41,406 bases of DNA from Halobiforma nitratireducens JCM 10879 (GCF_000337895.1 NZ_AOMA01000009.1:1-41406), one strand, 5' to 3'. Shown: positions 33,523 to 41,406, counted from the first letter of the stretch. Notes: a model not told the origin generated them from the letters alone. Made by a program: numbers and translations.

Positions 33523-33533
33523 CTGTCCGCTCG

Positions 33534-33603
33534 ACCCCCGCCTGTTCGCTCCTCGGTTCCGACAGAGCGTCGGAACACTCGTCACTCACGGGAAGGCGGG
33601 GGT
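33534..33603. repeat. Nested inverted repeat at probable IS left end
   Basis: ACCCCCGCCT (33534-33543) and AGGCGGGGGT (33594-33603) are perfect inverted repeats. Between them GTTCCGAC (33556-33563) and GTCGGAAC (33569-33576) form an inner perfect stem. The structure may be the folded left end of the element or, on the minus strand, a terminator of radA 29 bases after its stop. There is no T-run, which speaks for the first. Confidence 0.65.
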
Positions 33604-33631
33604 ATGCGCTCGTATCTCTATCAGCCGACGG

Positions 33632-34663
33632 TTATTCCGGCTTCAGCCCCTCGTCCTGGACGCGCATGACCGCCTCGCCGTCGGCGAGGTTCGGCGCGTC
33701 AACCAGGCGGACGATCCGTTTGTCGCCCTTCGATTTCCGGAGGTAGATACGGAACGTCGACTTGTGACCGAGGATGTTCCCGCCGATCGGCTGGGTCGGG
33801 TCGCCGAAGAACGAGTCGGGGTTCGAGGCGACCTGGTTGGTAACGATGACGGCGGCGTTGTAGAGGTTCCCGACCTTGTCGAGGTCGTGGAGGTGTTTGT
33901 TGAGCTTCTGCTGGCGATCCGCGAGTTCGCCACGGCCTACGTACTCGGCGCGGAAGTGCGCGGTCAGCGAGTCGACACAGAGCAAGCGGATGGGATACTC
34001 CGAGTCTTCGTGTTCGCTCGCGAGCTCCTGGGCCTTCTCTGCCAGCAGCATCTGGTGGTTGGAGTTGAACGCCTTCGCGACGTGGATTTTCTCGAGGATG
34101 GCATCGACGAGTTCGTCGAGCGCCTCCTCGTCGTCGGCCGACCCCTCGATATCGCGGTCCTCGAGTGTCGCCTCGATGGCCTCGTCGGGCAGGCCACGGA
34201 CCATGTCGTCGATCCGCTCGGGGCGGAACGTGTCCTCGCTGTCGATGAACATCGCACTGCCGTGGAGGCCACCGACTTCCTTGGGAAGCTGGACGTTGAC
34301 GGCCATCTGGTGGGTGACCTGGGACTTCCCGGAGCCGAACTCACCGTACACTTCGGTGATCGACTGGGTCTCGATCCCGCCGCCGAGCAGGTCGTCGACC
34401 TCGTCGATGTGCCAGCTCAGTTTCCCGATCTCGTTCCGTCGTTCGAGTACGGTCGAGCCGGTCTCGAAGCCGCCGACATCGGCGGCGTCACGGGCGGCGT
34501 TGACGATGTCCGCCGCGGTGGACTCGCCGACATCGGCCGTGTTCGACAGCTCGGAGGGCGAGGCGACGGCGAGACTCTGGAAGGAGTCGAAGCCTGCATC
34601 GTGGAGTTTGTCTGCGGTTGCGGGTCCGACACCGGGGAGTTCCTCGAGATCTGCTTCGGGCAT
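33632..34663 (-). CDS. radA: DNA repair and recombination protein RadA
   Basis: The archaeal RecA/Rad51 recombinase, 343 residues. The N-terminal helix-hairpin-helix domain is [20 protein letters not shown]. Walker A is GEFGSGKS at 107-114 and Walker B lies in [12 protein letters not shown]. The DNA-binding loop region follows in [20 protein letters not shown], then the RadA end [12 protein letters not shown]. There is no intein. I chose the ATG at 34663 ([11 protein letters not shown]), the family start. It converges on sufU with the insertion sequence between. Confidence 0.97.
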   Translation of the reverse strand: MPEADLEELPGVGPATADKLHDAGFDSFQSLAVASPSELSNTADVGESTAADIVNAARDAADVGGFETGSTVLERRNEIGKLSWHIDEVDDLLGGGIETQSITEVYGEFGSGKSQVTHQMAVNVQLPKEVGGLHGSAMFIDSEDTFRPERIDDMVRGLPDEAIEATLEDRDIEGSADDEEALDELVDAILEKIHVAKAFNSNHQMLLAEKAQELASEHEDSEYPIRLLCVDSLTAHFRAEYVGRGELADRQQKLNKHLHDLDKVGNLYNAAVIVTNQVASNPDSFFGDPTQPIGGNILGHKSTFRIYLRKSKGDKRIVRLVDAPNLADGEAVMRVQDEGLKPE

Positions 34664-34801
34664 ACTCCGTCGTTGTGCCGGACCCCTCATAAACCCTCGT
34701 TAACAGGGGAGTGAAAGTGAAAGTGCACGCAAGCATCGGGGTACTCGAGCGTTCGTCGATACAGTAAGGGAGGAAGACGAGCCCTCGCAGGGCCCCACGG
34801 G

Positions 34802-36076
34802 CTACGGCCGTCGGCCGTCCGAACGCCAGGTGAGACAGTGAAACACGCCGTCCTCGTTGCCGACGAACAGTTGCCGATCGCCGACCGCAGGCGTTCCCGT
34901 GATGGCAGCGTCGGTGCCGTAGTGCCAGAGGTGGGTACAGTCGTCGGCGACGTCGAGACCGTACAGCGAGCCGGTCGCGTCTCCGACGCAGACGACGTCG
35001 CCGACCACGACTGGACTCCCCCGGAGGGGGCCGTCTAGCTGGACGCCCTTCTTCGCGAACAGCCACCCCCGCAGCTTCCGGCGGCCGAAGGAGGTGTCGG
35101 TGACGTGGAGGTAGCCGTCCTCGGCCCCGACGAACGTGGTGTCGTCGTCGGGGAGGACCGTCGCCGAGCCGACGAACCCGTCGCGGATATCGTAGGAGAA
35201 CCACGACTGGCCCGAGTCGACGCCCATCGCCAGCAGCGTGCCACCCTGGTCGGGGACGTAGACCAGCCCGTCGGCGACCGTCGGGCCGCCGGCGACGGCC
35301 CCGTCCGCGGGCGCGGTCCACTCCTCCTCGCCGGTCGCGCCCGCGAGCGCGAGGACGGTTTCGTCTTCGGTGCCGACGAAGACGACGGGCTGACCGTCGT
35401 CGTGGGTGGTATCGTGGTCGAAGTCGGTGTCGAAGCTGGTCTCGAGGTTCCCGTCGACGTTGGAGTGTGGGTCGGGTTCCGTCTCTCGCTCGCCGAACCT
35501 GCGCTCGCCGTCGCCACCACCGTTCTCGCCGTCGTCGACTGCTGGACAGCCGACGGCCGGCGCGTCGGTCTCGTAGGTCCAGACGACATCGCCGTCGTCG
35601 ACGGCCCCGTCGTCGGCGCTCTCGGTCTCCAGCGGGCTCCCCGTACCGTCCTCGAGCGCGATCGCGGAGACGCCCGCCGTGTGACCGGCGTACAGCCGTC
35701 CGTCGGCGACGGTAAGCGAACTCGAGAGCGATCCCGGCAGTTCCGTGGCCCACTGCTGGTCGCCGGTTGCAGGGTCGAGCGCGTAGATCGTTCCCTCCTC
35801 GGTGCCGACGTAGACACGGGTTCGCGTGACGACCGGCGTCGTGCTCGTCGCGTTCATCGTCTCGAAGACCCACCGGCGACGGCCGGTCTCGCGCTCGAGT
35901 GCGTAGCAGTTCCCGCGCCCGGTGCCGACGTAGACTGTGTCGCGGTCGAGGACGGGTGTGCCGACGGAGCCGGTGAGATCGACGGTCCACGACTGCTTGA
36001 CCCGGAGCGGTCCCTCGAGGTCGCGGCGGACGCCCCCGTTGCGGGCGTCGCCCTTGTGCTGGTTCCAGGAGGTCAC
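34802..36076 (-). CDS. PQQ-type beta-propeller protein
   Basis: A 424-residue protein made of PQQ-like (WD40-similar) repeats, each about 40 residues with blade motifs such as DTVYVGTGRGNCYALERETG, RVYVGTEEGTIYALDPATGD and LVYVPDQGGTLLAMGVDSGQ. An acidic, Gly-rich loop of about 50 residues interrupts the propeller in the middle. There is no signal peptide from the chosen start, GTG at 36076, so the protein is probably cytoplasmic, unlike most PQQ propellers. The start is supported by TATAAT on the minus strand about 26 bases upstream. It may be a scaffold like BamB; no partner is visible. Confidence 0.82.
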   Translation of the reverse strand: MTSWNQHKGDARNGGVRRDLEGPLRVKQSWTVDLTGSVGTPVLDRDTVYVGTGRGNCYALERETGRRRWVFETMNATSTTPVVTRTRVYVGTEEGTIYALDPATGDQQWATELPGSLSSSLTVADGRLYAGHTAGVSAIALEDGTGSPLETESADDGAVDDGDVVWTYETDAPAVGCPAVDDGENGGGDGERRFGERETEPDPHSNVDGNLETSFDTDFDHDTTHDDGQPVVFVGTEDETVLALAGATGEEEWTAPADGAVAGGPTVADGLVYVPDQGGTLLAMGVDSGQSWFSYDIRDGFVGSATVLPDDDTTFVGAEDGYLHVTDTSFGRRKLRGWLFAKKGVQLDGPLRGSPVVVGDVVCVGDATGSLYGLDVADDCTHLWHYGTDAAITGTPAVGDRQLFVGNEDGVFHCLTWRSDGRRP

Positions 36077-36101
36077 TGCCGGGGAATACTCAGCGGATGG
36101 G

Positions 36102-36107
36102 TATAAT
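36102..36107 (-). promoter_or_regulatory. TATA box of the beta-propeller gene
   Basis: ATTATA on the minus strand, with exactly 25 bases between it and the GTG at 36076. It decides the start codon. Confidence 0.65.
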
Positions 36108-36339
36108 GGAACGGATCTGCGCCGCTCGAGGAAGGTTGTCCTCACCGACGTGGCATTGTCGGCACGTATCGAAAGGGCTTGGAAGGGGGAAAACTCGGCA
36201 GGCACCGATCGAACGCTGTGTATGGCGCAGCGATCGTAGTGTGATGATGTGGCGTCGGCGTCCTGCCGTACCTACTCCTACCGGCTCCACCACAATATAC
36301 GTCCCTCCAAAAGAATTTGGACCGACCGATCGATTCCGG

Positions 36340-36945
36340 TCACTCCCAGGGATGGGTCCCGCTCGCGCTCGGCCATAGCGGATACCAGTACTCCTTCTCG
36401 CGTTCGATCTCGAGTTCGCCGTCCAGGGCCGACTCGAGTTTGAACTCCGCGCTCGAGTCGCGCTCCCGCCCCGACCGTGGCGCGAAGGGGTAGTACGCAC
36501 CCCGGCGAAACGAGTATATCCAGTAGGCCGGGCCATCGCGGTTTTCGTACGCGAAGACGGCAGCAAGTAGCCGCGAGCCGTAGTCGTGTTCGATGAACGT
36601 GTCCGCGGCGAAGTGCAGGCTGGTGATCAGGTCCTCGGGGTCGTCGTCCTCGAGGATGACCCAGTGGTAGCCGTGGTCGTCTTCGGAGACGTCGAAGTCC
36701 GTGCCGGTCTCGGTCTGACCGGCCTCGAGGATGGCTTCGACTTCGTCGACGGCCTCGCGGAAGCTGTGTGAGTCGACGCCGGAGAAACAGAGTGCGCCGA
36801 CATCGGCCGACTGGTAGCCGAGTTCGGCCTCCATCGTCACGTAGGCGGTACTCATCCCGAAGAGGTCGTCGGGGTCGGCGTCGCGGCTCGCGTCGGCTTC
36901 GGCGCGGAGTCCGAGTACGGACCGGAGCCCGTCCAGCAGTCCCAT
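36340..36945 (-). CDS. pspAB: PspA-associated protein PspAB
   Basis: A 201-residue protein with the PspAB features: MGLLDGLRSVLGLRAEADAS, DPDDLFGMSTAYVTMEAELG, SADVGALCFSGVDSHSFREA, HGYHWVILEDDDPEDLITSL and the Trp/Tyr-rich DGPAYWIYSFRRGAYYPFAP. PspAB is linked by gene neighbourhood with PspA and HtpX, i.e. membrane stress. Neither of those is in this window. A TTCTAAAGGG box lies about 25-30 bases before the ATG. It is divergent from the reductase homologue. Confidence 0.88.
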   Translation of the reverse strand: MGLLDGLRSVLGLRAEADASRDADPDDLFGMSTAYVTMEAELGYQSADVGALCFSGVDSHSFREAVDEVEAILEAGQTETGTDFDVSEDDHGYHWVILEDDDPEDLITSLHFAADTFIEHDYGSRLLAAVFAYENRDGPAYWIYSFRRGAYYPFAPRSGRERDSSAEFKLESALDGELEIEREKEYWYPLWPSASGTHPWE

Positions 36946-36997
36946 ACCCGATGCAACGTCCCCCTCCCTTTAGAAGGTCCCGAGAGAACCGTCGGTC

Positions 36998-37486
36998 GTG
37001 GCGCTCACGGACCGCGTACTCGAGTCGACTCGCACCTTCGAGGAGCACGTCGCGAACCCGCTGGTGTGTCGGCTGTTGTGCTCGCAGTTCCACTGGCTGG
37101 CGAGTTCCGCGCTCACGCTAGTCGCGTATACGGGTCACCGGTCGGGAACGCGGTATACGATCCCCGTCGCGTACGCCCGGGTCGAAGCCGCTGGCGACGC
37201 CGCAATCGTCGTTCTCACCCCGAAAACGGAGACGGTCTGGTGGACCAACTTCCGGGAGCCGACCGCGTGTACGCTCCGGCTTCGGGGCCGCCGTCGGCCG
37301 GCGACGGGCGAGGTCGTCGACGACGACCCGCCGCGTACCGACCTGCTCGAGAGCTACGTCGAGCAGCGACGGCTCCTGGCGTGGCTGCTCGGGCTCCGAA
37401 AGCGACCGTGGGGAGACGACGCGAGACGCGACCTCGATCCCGACGAGCACCTCGCCGTCGTCCGCTTCTCGCTCGAGGAGGGGTAA
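36998..37486 (+). CDS. Deazaflavin-dependent nitroreductase-like protein
   Basis: A 162-residue split beta-barrel protein. VCRLLCSQFHWLASSALTLV and AYTGHRSGTRYTIPVAYARV are followed by AIVVLTPKTETVWWTNFREP and TACTLRLRGRRRPATGEVVD, the order seen in F420-type Ddn/DUF385 proteins. These bind F420 or heme; the residues seen (GHRSGTRYTIPV, WWTNFR) favour F420. The start is GTG at 36998. The substrate is unknown. Confidence 0.7.
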   Translation: MALTDRVLESTRTFEEHVANPLVCRLLCSQFHWLASSALTLVAYTGHRSGTRYTIPVAYARVEAAGDAAIVVLTPKTETVWWTNFREPTACTLRLRGRRRPATGEVVDDDPPRTDLLESYVEQRRLLAWLLGLRKRPWGDDARRDLDPDEHLAVVRFSLEEG

Positions 37487-37568
37487 CGAGGCCGGTCGCT
37501 ATCCGTCGGAATTCCGGACGAACAGTCCGTCCAACACCCGGCGTGCCCGTTATACGCTTCGAGACCCT

Positions 37569-37589
37569 AGCGCGCGTGAACAGCGCGCT
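37569..37589. repeat. Hairpin in the SWIM gene leader
   Basis: AGCGCGC and GCGCGCT form a perfect 7-base stem with a seven-base loop between a TATA-like GTTATACGC (about 37548) and the ATG at 37617. It may be an operator at the transcription start or a leader hairpin. Confidence 0.4.
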
Positions 37590-37616
37590 GACCGCCTGCA
37601 CCAACCCGATGCACCC

Positions 37617-38264
37617 ATGAACACAAAAGCATCACCGAAAGCACCGCTTCCCGTCTCGTCTCCCGACGTCGACCGCCTCGAGGGGCGATCGCTCCGGGCC
37701 CGCACCGAGCCGATGTCGGTGCTCCCGCTGGGCGACGGCCTCTACGAGGTCGAGTCGGCCAGCGACAGCACGTACCTCGTCGACCTCGAGGCCGGACGCT
37801 GTACCTGCCCCGACCACGTCTTCCGCGGCAGTCGGTGCAAGCACGTCCGTCGCGTCGCCATCGAAATTACCGACGGACGCACGCCGCCGCCGGGCGAGAT
37901 CGCACTCGAGTGTCACGACTGTGACGCGCCGGTGTTCGTCGACGAAGACGAGGCGATCGAACCGGCCTACTGTGCCGAACACACGATCCAGCCGGGCGAT
38001 ACCGTCGTCGATCGCGAGACCGGCGACCGACTCACCGTCGTCGACGTCTCGGCGTACCGGGCCGACGCAGTCGACATCCCGGCGGCCGACCGCACGGTCG
38101 CCGACTACTGGACCAACGAGAACTACGACCCCGACGTGCCGGTCGTCGGCGCGGTCTACCCGCACGCGAACGTCGAGCCCAACGGCGTCGTCCCCTCGTC
38201 GCTACGGGTTTACGTGTTTCCACGGACGCGCCTGAAGAAAGGGTCACCGGACCGTCGGGGGTAG
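37617..38264 (+). CDS. SWIM zinc-finger protein
   Basis: A 215-residue protein. A beta region with LGDGLYEVESASDSTYLVDL leads into the SWIM finger: Cys62, Cys64, Cys74 and His76 (CTCPDHVFRGSRCKH), a DNA- or protein-binding zinc site. A second metal site follows with Cys99, Cys102, Cys119 and His122. The C-terminal part has beta strands with TIQPGDTVVDRETGDRLTVV. Some archaeal SWIM proteins work with recombination mediators; nothing next to this gene shows that, and radA lies 3 kb away. Monocistronic. Confidence 0.82.
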   Translation: MNTKASPKAPLPVSSPDVDRLEGRSLRARTEPMSVLPLGDGLYEVESASDSTYLVDLEAGRCTCPDHVFRGSRCKHVRRVAIEITDGRTPPPGEIALECHDCDAPVFVDEDEAIEPAYCAEHTIQPGDTVVDRETGDRLTVVDVSAYRADAVDIPAADRTVADYWTNENYDPDVPVVGAVYPHANVEPNGVVPSSLRVYVFPRTRLKKGSPDRRG

Positions 38265-38269
38265 CCGTC

Positions 38270-38644
38270 CTACGAAAGGTGGGCAGTAACGTCCGTCGAG
38301 GACACCATTCCGACGTAGTCGTCGTCGACGACCGGCAGGTGTTTGATGCCGTACGTGGTCATCATCGCGGCGACCTCCTCCATGTAGAGGTCCGGCGCGG
38401 CGGTTTCGACGTCGGTCGTCATCACGTCCGAAACCTCGAGTTCCATCGGGTCTTTCCCGTCGGAGACAGCGTCGAGGACATCGGTACTGCTGACGATCGC
38501 TCGTGGCGTGGTCCGGACAACGAGCGCGTTGATGTCTTTCTCACGCATTCGGCTGGTCGCTTCCCTCACCGTCGCGTCGGCCGCGATCGTCTCCAACGGC
38601 GTCGACATCACGTCTTCGACGGTCGTTCGGTCGGCGGCGTTCAT
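38270..38644 (-). CDS. CBS-domain pair protein
   Basis: A 124-residue protein of two CBS units: VEDVMSTPLETIAADATVRE to NALVVRTTPRAIVSSTDVLD, and VSDVMTTDVETAAPDLYMEE to HLPVVDDDYVGMVSSTDVTA. A CBS pair forms one Bateman module that binds adenine nucleotides and acts as an energy or ligand sensor. The protein has nothing else, so it must act on a partner. I chose the ATG at 38644; an in-frame ATG at 38671 would add nine residues and overlaps the likely TATA-like CTATCA box. Its stop lies close to that of the SWIM gene. Confidence 0.85.
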   Translation of the reverse strand: MNAADRTTVEDVMSTPLETIAADATVREATSRMREKDINALVVRTTPRAIVSSTDVLDAVSDGKDPMELEVSDVMTTDVETAAPDLYMEEVAAMMTTYGIKHLPVVDDDYVGMVSSTDVTAHLS

Positions 38645-38782
38645 AGCCGTCCCGACGACGCCGCCAACCATGATAGTTTCCCACAGGGCTATCGGCGGAG
38701 CGAGTCACGGAGAAACGATCGAACACCGACGAACCGTTTGTTTGCCCCGGTTTTATCGACGTTCGTGAAGGAGTACCACGAC

Positions 38783-40615
38783 ATGAGTTCCGCCATCGAC
38801 TACGGGTCGTTCGAGGAGGGACGCCACGTCAACTACTGGACGCTCGATCGGACGATCCAGCGGGAACTCCGCTGCATCTACGCCGAAGACGAGTTCGAGT
38901 GGGCCGAGCCGCGACTCTCCGAATTCGGCGAGATCGTCGGTCACACCGTCGCCGACAACGCCGACTACGTCGACGACCACGGGCCCGAACTCGAGGCCTA
39001 CGACAAACACGGCGAGGTTCAGAACCGGGTACGCTATCCCCCCGAACTGCTCGAGACCGAACGGGTCGCCTACGACCGTGGGATCGTCGCCGACGCCTTC
39101 GAGACACCGCCGGGTCGCGACGAGCCGATGCCGCTTGCCCACAACCTCGCGATGCAGTATCTCCTCTCGTATGCGGAGCCGGGGTTCGACTGTCCGGTCG
39201 CGATGACCGCCGGTGCGGCGCTCGTCCTCGAGAAGTTCGACGACGGCTCCCTCGCCGAGTATTACGAGGCGCTGACCAGCCGCGACTACGAGGGGTCGAT
39301 CGAGGGTGGGATGTTCCTCACCGAGAAGCAGGGTGGCAGCGACGTGGGGGCCACCGAGACCCGCGCCGAATACGACGAGGAGGCGGACTGCTGGCGGCTC
39401 ACCGGCGAGAAGTGGTTCTGCTCGAACATCGACGCCGAGGGGACGCTCGCGCTCGCCCGAACCGAAGATGCCCCCGGAGGAACCGACGGGCTCTCGATGT
39501 TTCTCGTCCCACACGCCGATCCCGACTGCTCGGAAGGGCCGTGGACGAAAGGCGACCGACTCGAGGACGGGCCGCTCGTCCCCGACGCGGTCAACGATCA
39601 ACGCTATCGGCGGCTCAAGGACAAGCTCGGCACGATCTCGGTGCCGACCGGCGAGGTCGAGTTCGACGGTGCCAAGGCTCACCTCGTCGGTGAGGAGGAA
39701 CGCGGCTTCAAGCAGATGACCGAGATGCTCAACGTCGAGCGGCTGTCGAACGCGGCGGCGTCCTGTGGCATCATGGGCCGGGCACTGCTCGAGAGCAAGA
39801 TACACGCCGCCAGCCGCGAGGCCTTCGGCGAGACGATCGACCAGTACCCGCTGATGCGTGCGGATCTGGTCGATATGGCCGTCGACCACGAGGCCGCGAC
39901 GACATACGTCTTCGAGGCCGCGCGGCTCTTGTCGGAACGCGAGCGCGCCGAACGAGCGGGCGAAAGCGCCGAGGACGCCTACCGCCTCATGCGCCTGTTG
40001 ATCCCCGTCGCCAAACTCCGGACCGCCCGGATGGCGGTCGACACGGCTTCCTACGCGATGGAGATTCAGGGCGGCAACGGCTACGTGAACGACTTCGTCA
40101 CCAACCGCCTCCTGCGTGACGCCCAGGTGTTGCCGATCTGGGAGGGGACCGAGAACATCCTCTCGCTGGACGTCCTCCGGGCCCTCGAGCGCGAAGACGC
40201 ACACGAACCGTTCCGCGAAGCCGTCGAGAAGCGACTCGAGTCCGTCTCCCATCCTGCTCTCGAGGACGCCGCGGAGACGGTCGAGAGCGAGTTCCGCGAC
40301 CTCGAGACCGCGCTGGTGACGCTCGCCGGTGAGGACGCCGAGTACGCGCAACTGTCGGCAAAGCGTCTGTCTCACTACGTCTTCGACGTCTTTACGGCGG
40401 CGCTGTTGCTCGAGGAGGCACAGGAGCAACTCGAGGACGGTGAGGGACGGCTTGGGCTGGTCGCGAACCGCTTCGTCGCGACCGAACTCGAAGAGCAGGA
40501 GGCACGGGGGATCACGAGCGGCGATCGATTCCCGCTGGAGCAGTTCGACGCCGTGGTCCGGTACGCCTCGGTCAGTCCGGAGGCACTTACGGACACCGTT
40601 GTGGCCGACGACTGA
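38783..40615 (+). CDS. Acyl-CoA dehydrogenase, AidB-like
   Basis: A 610-residue flavoprotein. The N-terminal part (LDRTIQRELRCIYAEDEFEW and on) resembles the extra N-terminal domain of AidB. The dehydrogenase core shows GGMFLTEKQGGSDVGATETR (FAD/substrate loop), NVERLSNAAASCGIMGRALL, EIQGGNGYVNDFVTNRLLRD and VLPIWEGTENILSLDVLRAL. AidB proteins protect DNA against alkylation in bacteria; the archaeal members are usually annotated as fatty-acid enzymes. The C-terminal domain of about 150 residues is helical and longer than in simple acyl-CoA dehydrogenases. Start at 38783; monocistronic. Confidence 0.88.
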   Translation: MSSAIDYGSFEEGRHVNYWTLDRTIQRELRCIYAEDEFEWAEPRLSEFGEIVGHTVADNADYVDDHGPELEAYDKHGEVQNRVRYPPELLETERVAYDRGIVADAFETPPGRDEPMPLAHNLAMQYLLSYAEPGFDCPVAMTAGAALVLEKFDDGSLAEYYEALTSRDYEGSIEGGMFLTEKQGGSDVGATETRAEYDEEADCWRLTGEKWFCSNIDAEGTLALARTEDAPGGTDGLSMFLVPHADPDCSEGPWTKGDRLEDGPLVPDAVNDQRYRRLKDKLGTISVPTGEVEFDGAKAHLVGEEERGFKQMTEMLNVERLSNAAASCGIMGRALLESKIHAASREAFGETIDQYPLMRADLVDMAVDHEAATTYVFEAARLLSERERAERAGESAEDAYRLMRLLIPVAKLRTARMAVDTASYAMEIQGGNGYVNDFVTNRLLRDAQVLPIWEGTENILSLDVLRALEREDAHEPFREAVEKRLESVSHPALEDAAETVESEFRDLETALVTLAGEDAEYAQLSAKRLSHYVFDVFTAALLLEEAQEQLEDGEGRLGLVANRFVATELEEQEARGITSGDRFPLEQFDAVVRYASVSPEALTDTVVADD

Positions 40616-40664
40616 GTACGTAGGAGGTTTCGTGTCTTGTTCGAAATGGATGACACAACGTACT
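40615..40664. repeat. Inverted repeat after the acyl-CoA dehydrogenase gene
   Basis: AGTACGT (40615-40621) and ACGTACT (40658-40664) are perfect inverted repeats; inside them GTGTC and GACAC can pair too. This may end the upstream transcript or bind a regulator of the next gene, which begins 30 bases further. Confidence 0.4.
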
Positions 40665-40693
40665 AGTGAAAACGAAATCAATCCTCTGTGTCG

Positions 40694-41344
40694 ATGAAGC
40701 GAAGCGTTTTGACGGCGACCCTTCTGATAGTCGGCATTTCGTTACTGCTGAACCCCCTGTATCTCTCTCCCGAAAATCCGTACGGGGAGGCAACCGAGGT
40801 CACGTACGAAGTCGCCGAGATTGAAACGCAAGTCGAGGCCTCACAGGCGCTCAGTTTGTCCGAGTCGATACTGCAGTGTGGAGGCAACGGCGAGCGACCC
40901 TGTGCGCTTGAGCGCGAGGTTCTCGAGCGAGGACAACTCGAGGTCGACGGGGACCTCTCGGAGGAACAATCCGACGGCCACGACGTCCACCAGCGCCAGA
41001 ACGCGAGATACGACGTCGTCCAGTTCGACGAAGGGTATTACGTTCCCGAAACGACCCAGTCAGACGAAACGACGACGCTGTCTCTCCGCCACGTTTCGGA
41101 AATGGAGGGACTCGAACACGCCGCGATCCCGAGCGACGAGGCGTCCGACGACGTCCAGACTGCGGTCGAGACGGGCTCGGTTCGACTCTACGACGAGCGA
41201 ATCCCGGAGTTCGAACAAGGGCAGCCGATCGAACACGAGGGCAATCTGTACGCCGTGGATGCGGTCAGGTATGACGGGACTCCGGACGCAGACCTGCTAT
41301 TCGCGCGTCTGATACTGTTTCGCTCTTGTGTAGCACTTTGTTGA
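40694..41344 (+). CDS. Membrane-anchored exported protein, probably truncated at C-terminus
   Basis: A 216-residue frame. MKRSVLTATLLIVGISLLLN is a signal anchor; the outer part is acidic and holds a Cys pair (LQCGGNGERPCAL). The last ten residues (LFRSCVALC) are unlike the rest, and the base composition drops sharply from about 41305 on. Haloarchaeal proteins with this layout often end in a second membrane helix, which is missing here, so I infer that an insertion has replaced the end. The gene start could also be the GTG at 40688. No family recognised. Confidence 0.65.
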   Translation: MKRSVLTATLLIVGISLLLNPLYLSPENPYGEATEVTYEVAEIETQVEASQALSLSESILQCGGNGERPCALEREVLERGQLEVDGDLSEEQSDGHDVHQRQNARYDVVQFDEGYYVPETTQSDETTTLSLRHVSEMEGLEHAAIPSDEASDDVQTAVETGSVRLYDERIPEFEQGQPIEHEGNLYAVDAVRYDGTPDADLLFARLILFRSCVALC

Positions 41345-41406
41345 TTTCACAGCGTAGCTTTGACAGCGTGTTTGAGCGCTTCTCTCCCTGGTTTCCGCAA
41401 TAACTT
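41305..41406. other. AT-richer end of window, possible IS left end
   Basis: From about 41305 the sequence is clearly less GC-rich than the genes around it and has no haloarchaeal coding pattern. It could be the outer end of an insertion sequence that continues outside the window. No inverted repeat can be tested because the other end is not visible. Confidence 0.35.

Larger units (their letters stand above)
31552..33603 (-). mobile_element. IS200/IS605-family insertion sequence with tnpA and tnpB
   Basis: Both genes of the element are on the minus strand and overlap by four bases. The right end is set by the hairpin series after tnpB, ending near GGGGGTCAA at 31552. The left end is less sure: I place it at the outer arm of a 70-base inverted repeat at 33603, but the tip could be closer to tnpA. 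The element sits exactly in the spacer between the convergent genes sufU and radA, so it breaks no gene. Such elements move as single strands and leave no target duplication. Confidence 0.75.

Noticed and set aside
38753..40681. A 642-codon open frame on the minus strand
   Set aside because: It is antisense to the acyl-CoA dehydrogenase gene, which has clear family motifs; the antisense product has no motif. High GC keeps antisense frames open.
1..41406. tRNA or rRNA genes
   Set aside because: I looked for acceptor/T-arm patterns (GGTTCRAATCC-type) in the spacers and saw none that fold into a tRNA; no rRNA-like region is present.

Overview
The window is haloarchaeal chromosome. The DNA is GC-rich and almost every protein is very acidic. 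Tat-type signals dominate among exported proteins, many genes have a TATA-like box about 25-30 bases before the start codon (leaderless transcripts), and the housekeeping genes are archaeal: RadA, prefoldin alpha, aIF6, L39e, L31e, L18Ae/LX, FtsY and SufU. The Natrialba/Natrinema/Haloterrigena side of the class is plausible, but I cannot fix a genus from sequence alone.

Layout. 1-0.5 kb: the 3' end of a DDE transposase cut by the window edge. 0.5-4.6 kb: a loosely packed accessory zone with a lipoprotein, a stand-alone GIY-YIG protein, a PadR regulator and a Tat-exported PKD-type protein. 4.7-8.5 kb: a GCS2-type glutamate-cysteine ligase homologue, the thiamin salvage pair thiE-thiM and a HAD hydrolase. 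8.6-14.2 kb: a complete branched-chain-amino-acid-type (Liv) ABC importer, livH-M-G-F in one overlapping operon, with the lipoprotein receptor gene livJ facing it from the other strand. 14.5-22 kb: the archaeal translation/secretion cluster L39e-L31e-aIF6 ... L18Ae-pfdA-ftsY, broken by about 4 kb of unrelated genes (DUF6159-like membrane protein, ASCH protein, two small proteins, an MFS transporter, an anchored secreted protein). 22-31.4 kb: mixed housekeeping genes, including RNA 2',3'-cyclic phosphodiesterase, an FAD amine-oxidase-type enzyme, TPR + DUF424 genes, sufS, an HD hydrolase and sufU. 31.5-33.6 kb: an IS200/IS605-family element with intact tnpA and tnpB, inserted between the convergent genes sufU and radA. 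33.6-41.4 kb: radA, a PQQ-type beta-propeller, pspAB, a deazaflavin-type reductase homologue, a SWIM zinc-finger protein, a CBS pair, an AidB-like acyl-CoA dehydrogenase, and a membrane-anchored protein whose C-terminus looks cut off at the window end, perhaps by another insertion sequence.

How genes work together. livHMGF plus livJ form one importer. ThiM and ThiE are consecutive steps of thiazole salvage to thiamin phosphate. SufS and SufU are sulfur donor and scaffold/transfer partner, though 2 kb apart and without sufBCD here. L39e, L31e, aIF6, L18Ae, prefoldin and FtsY serve ribosome maturation, folding and membrane targeting.

The most unusual part is the IS200/IS605 element. tnpA contains three back-to-back perfect hairpins, tnpB contains another run of three, and the tnpB tail has two more. 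The tnpA run and the internal tnpB run coincide with short peptides that look like in-frame insertions. Its right end carries a three-hairpin structure expected of a TnpB guide (omega/re) RNA, from which a candidate guide can be read. No tRNA, rRNA, CRISPR array, prophage or replication origin was recognised.
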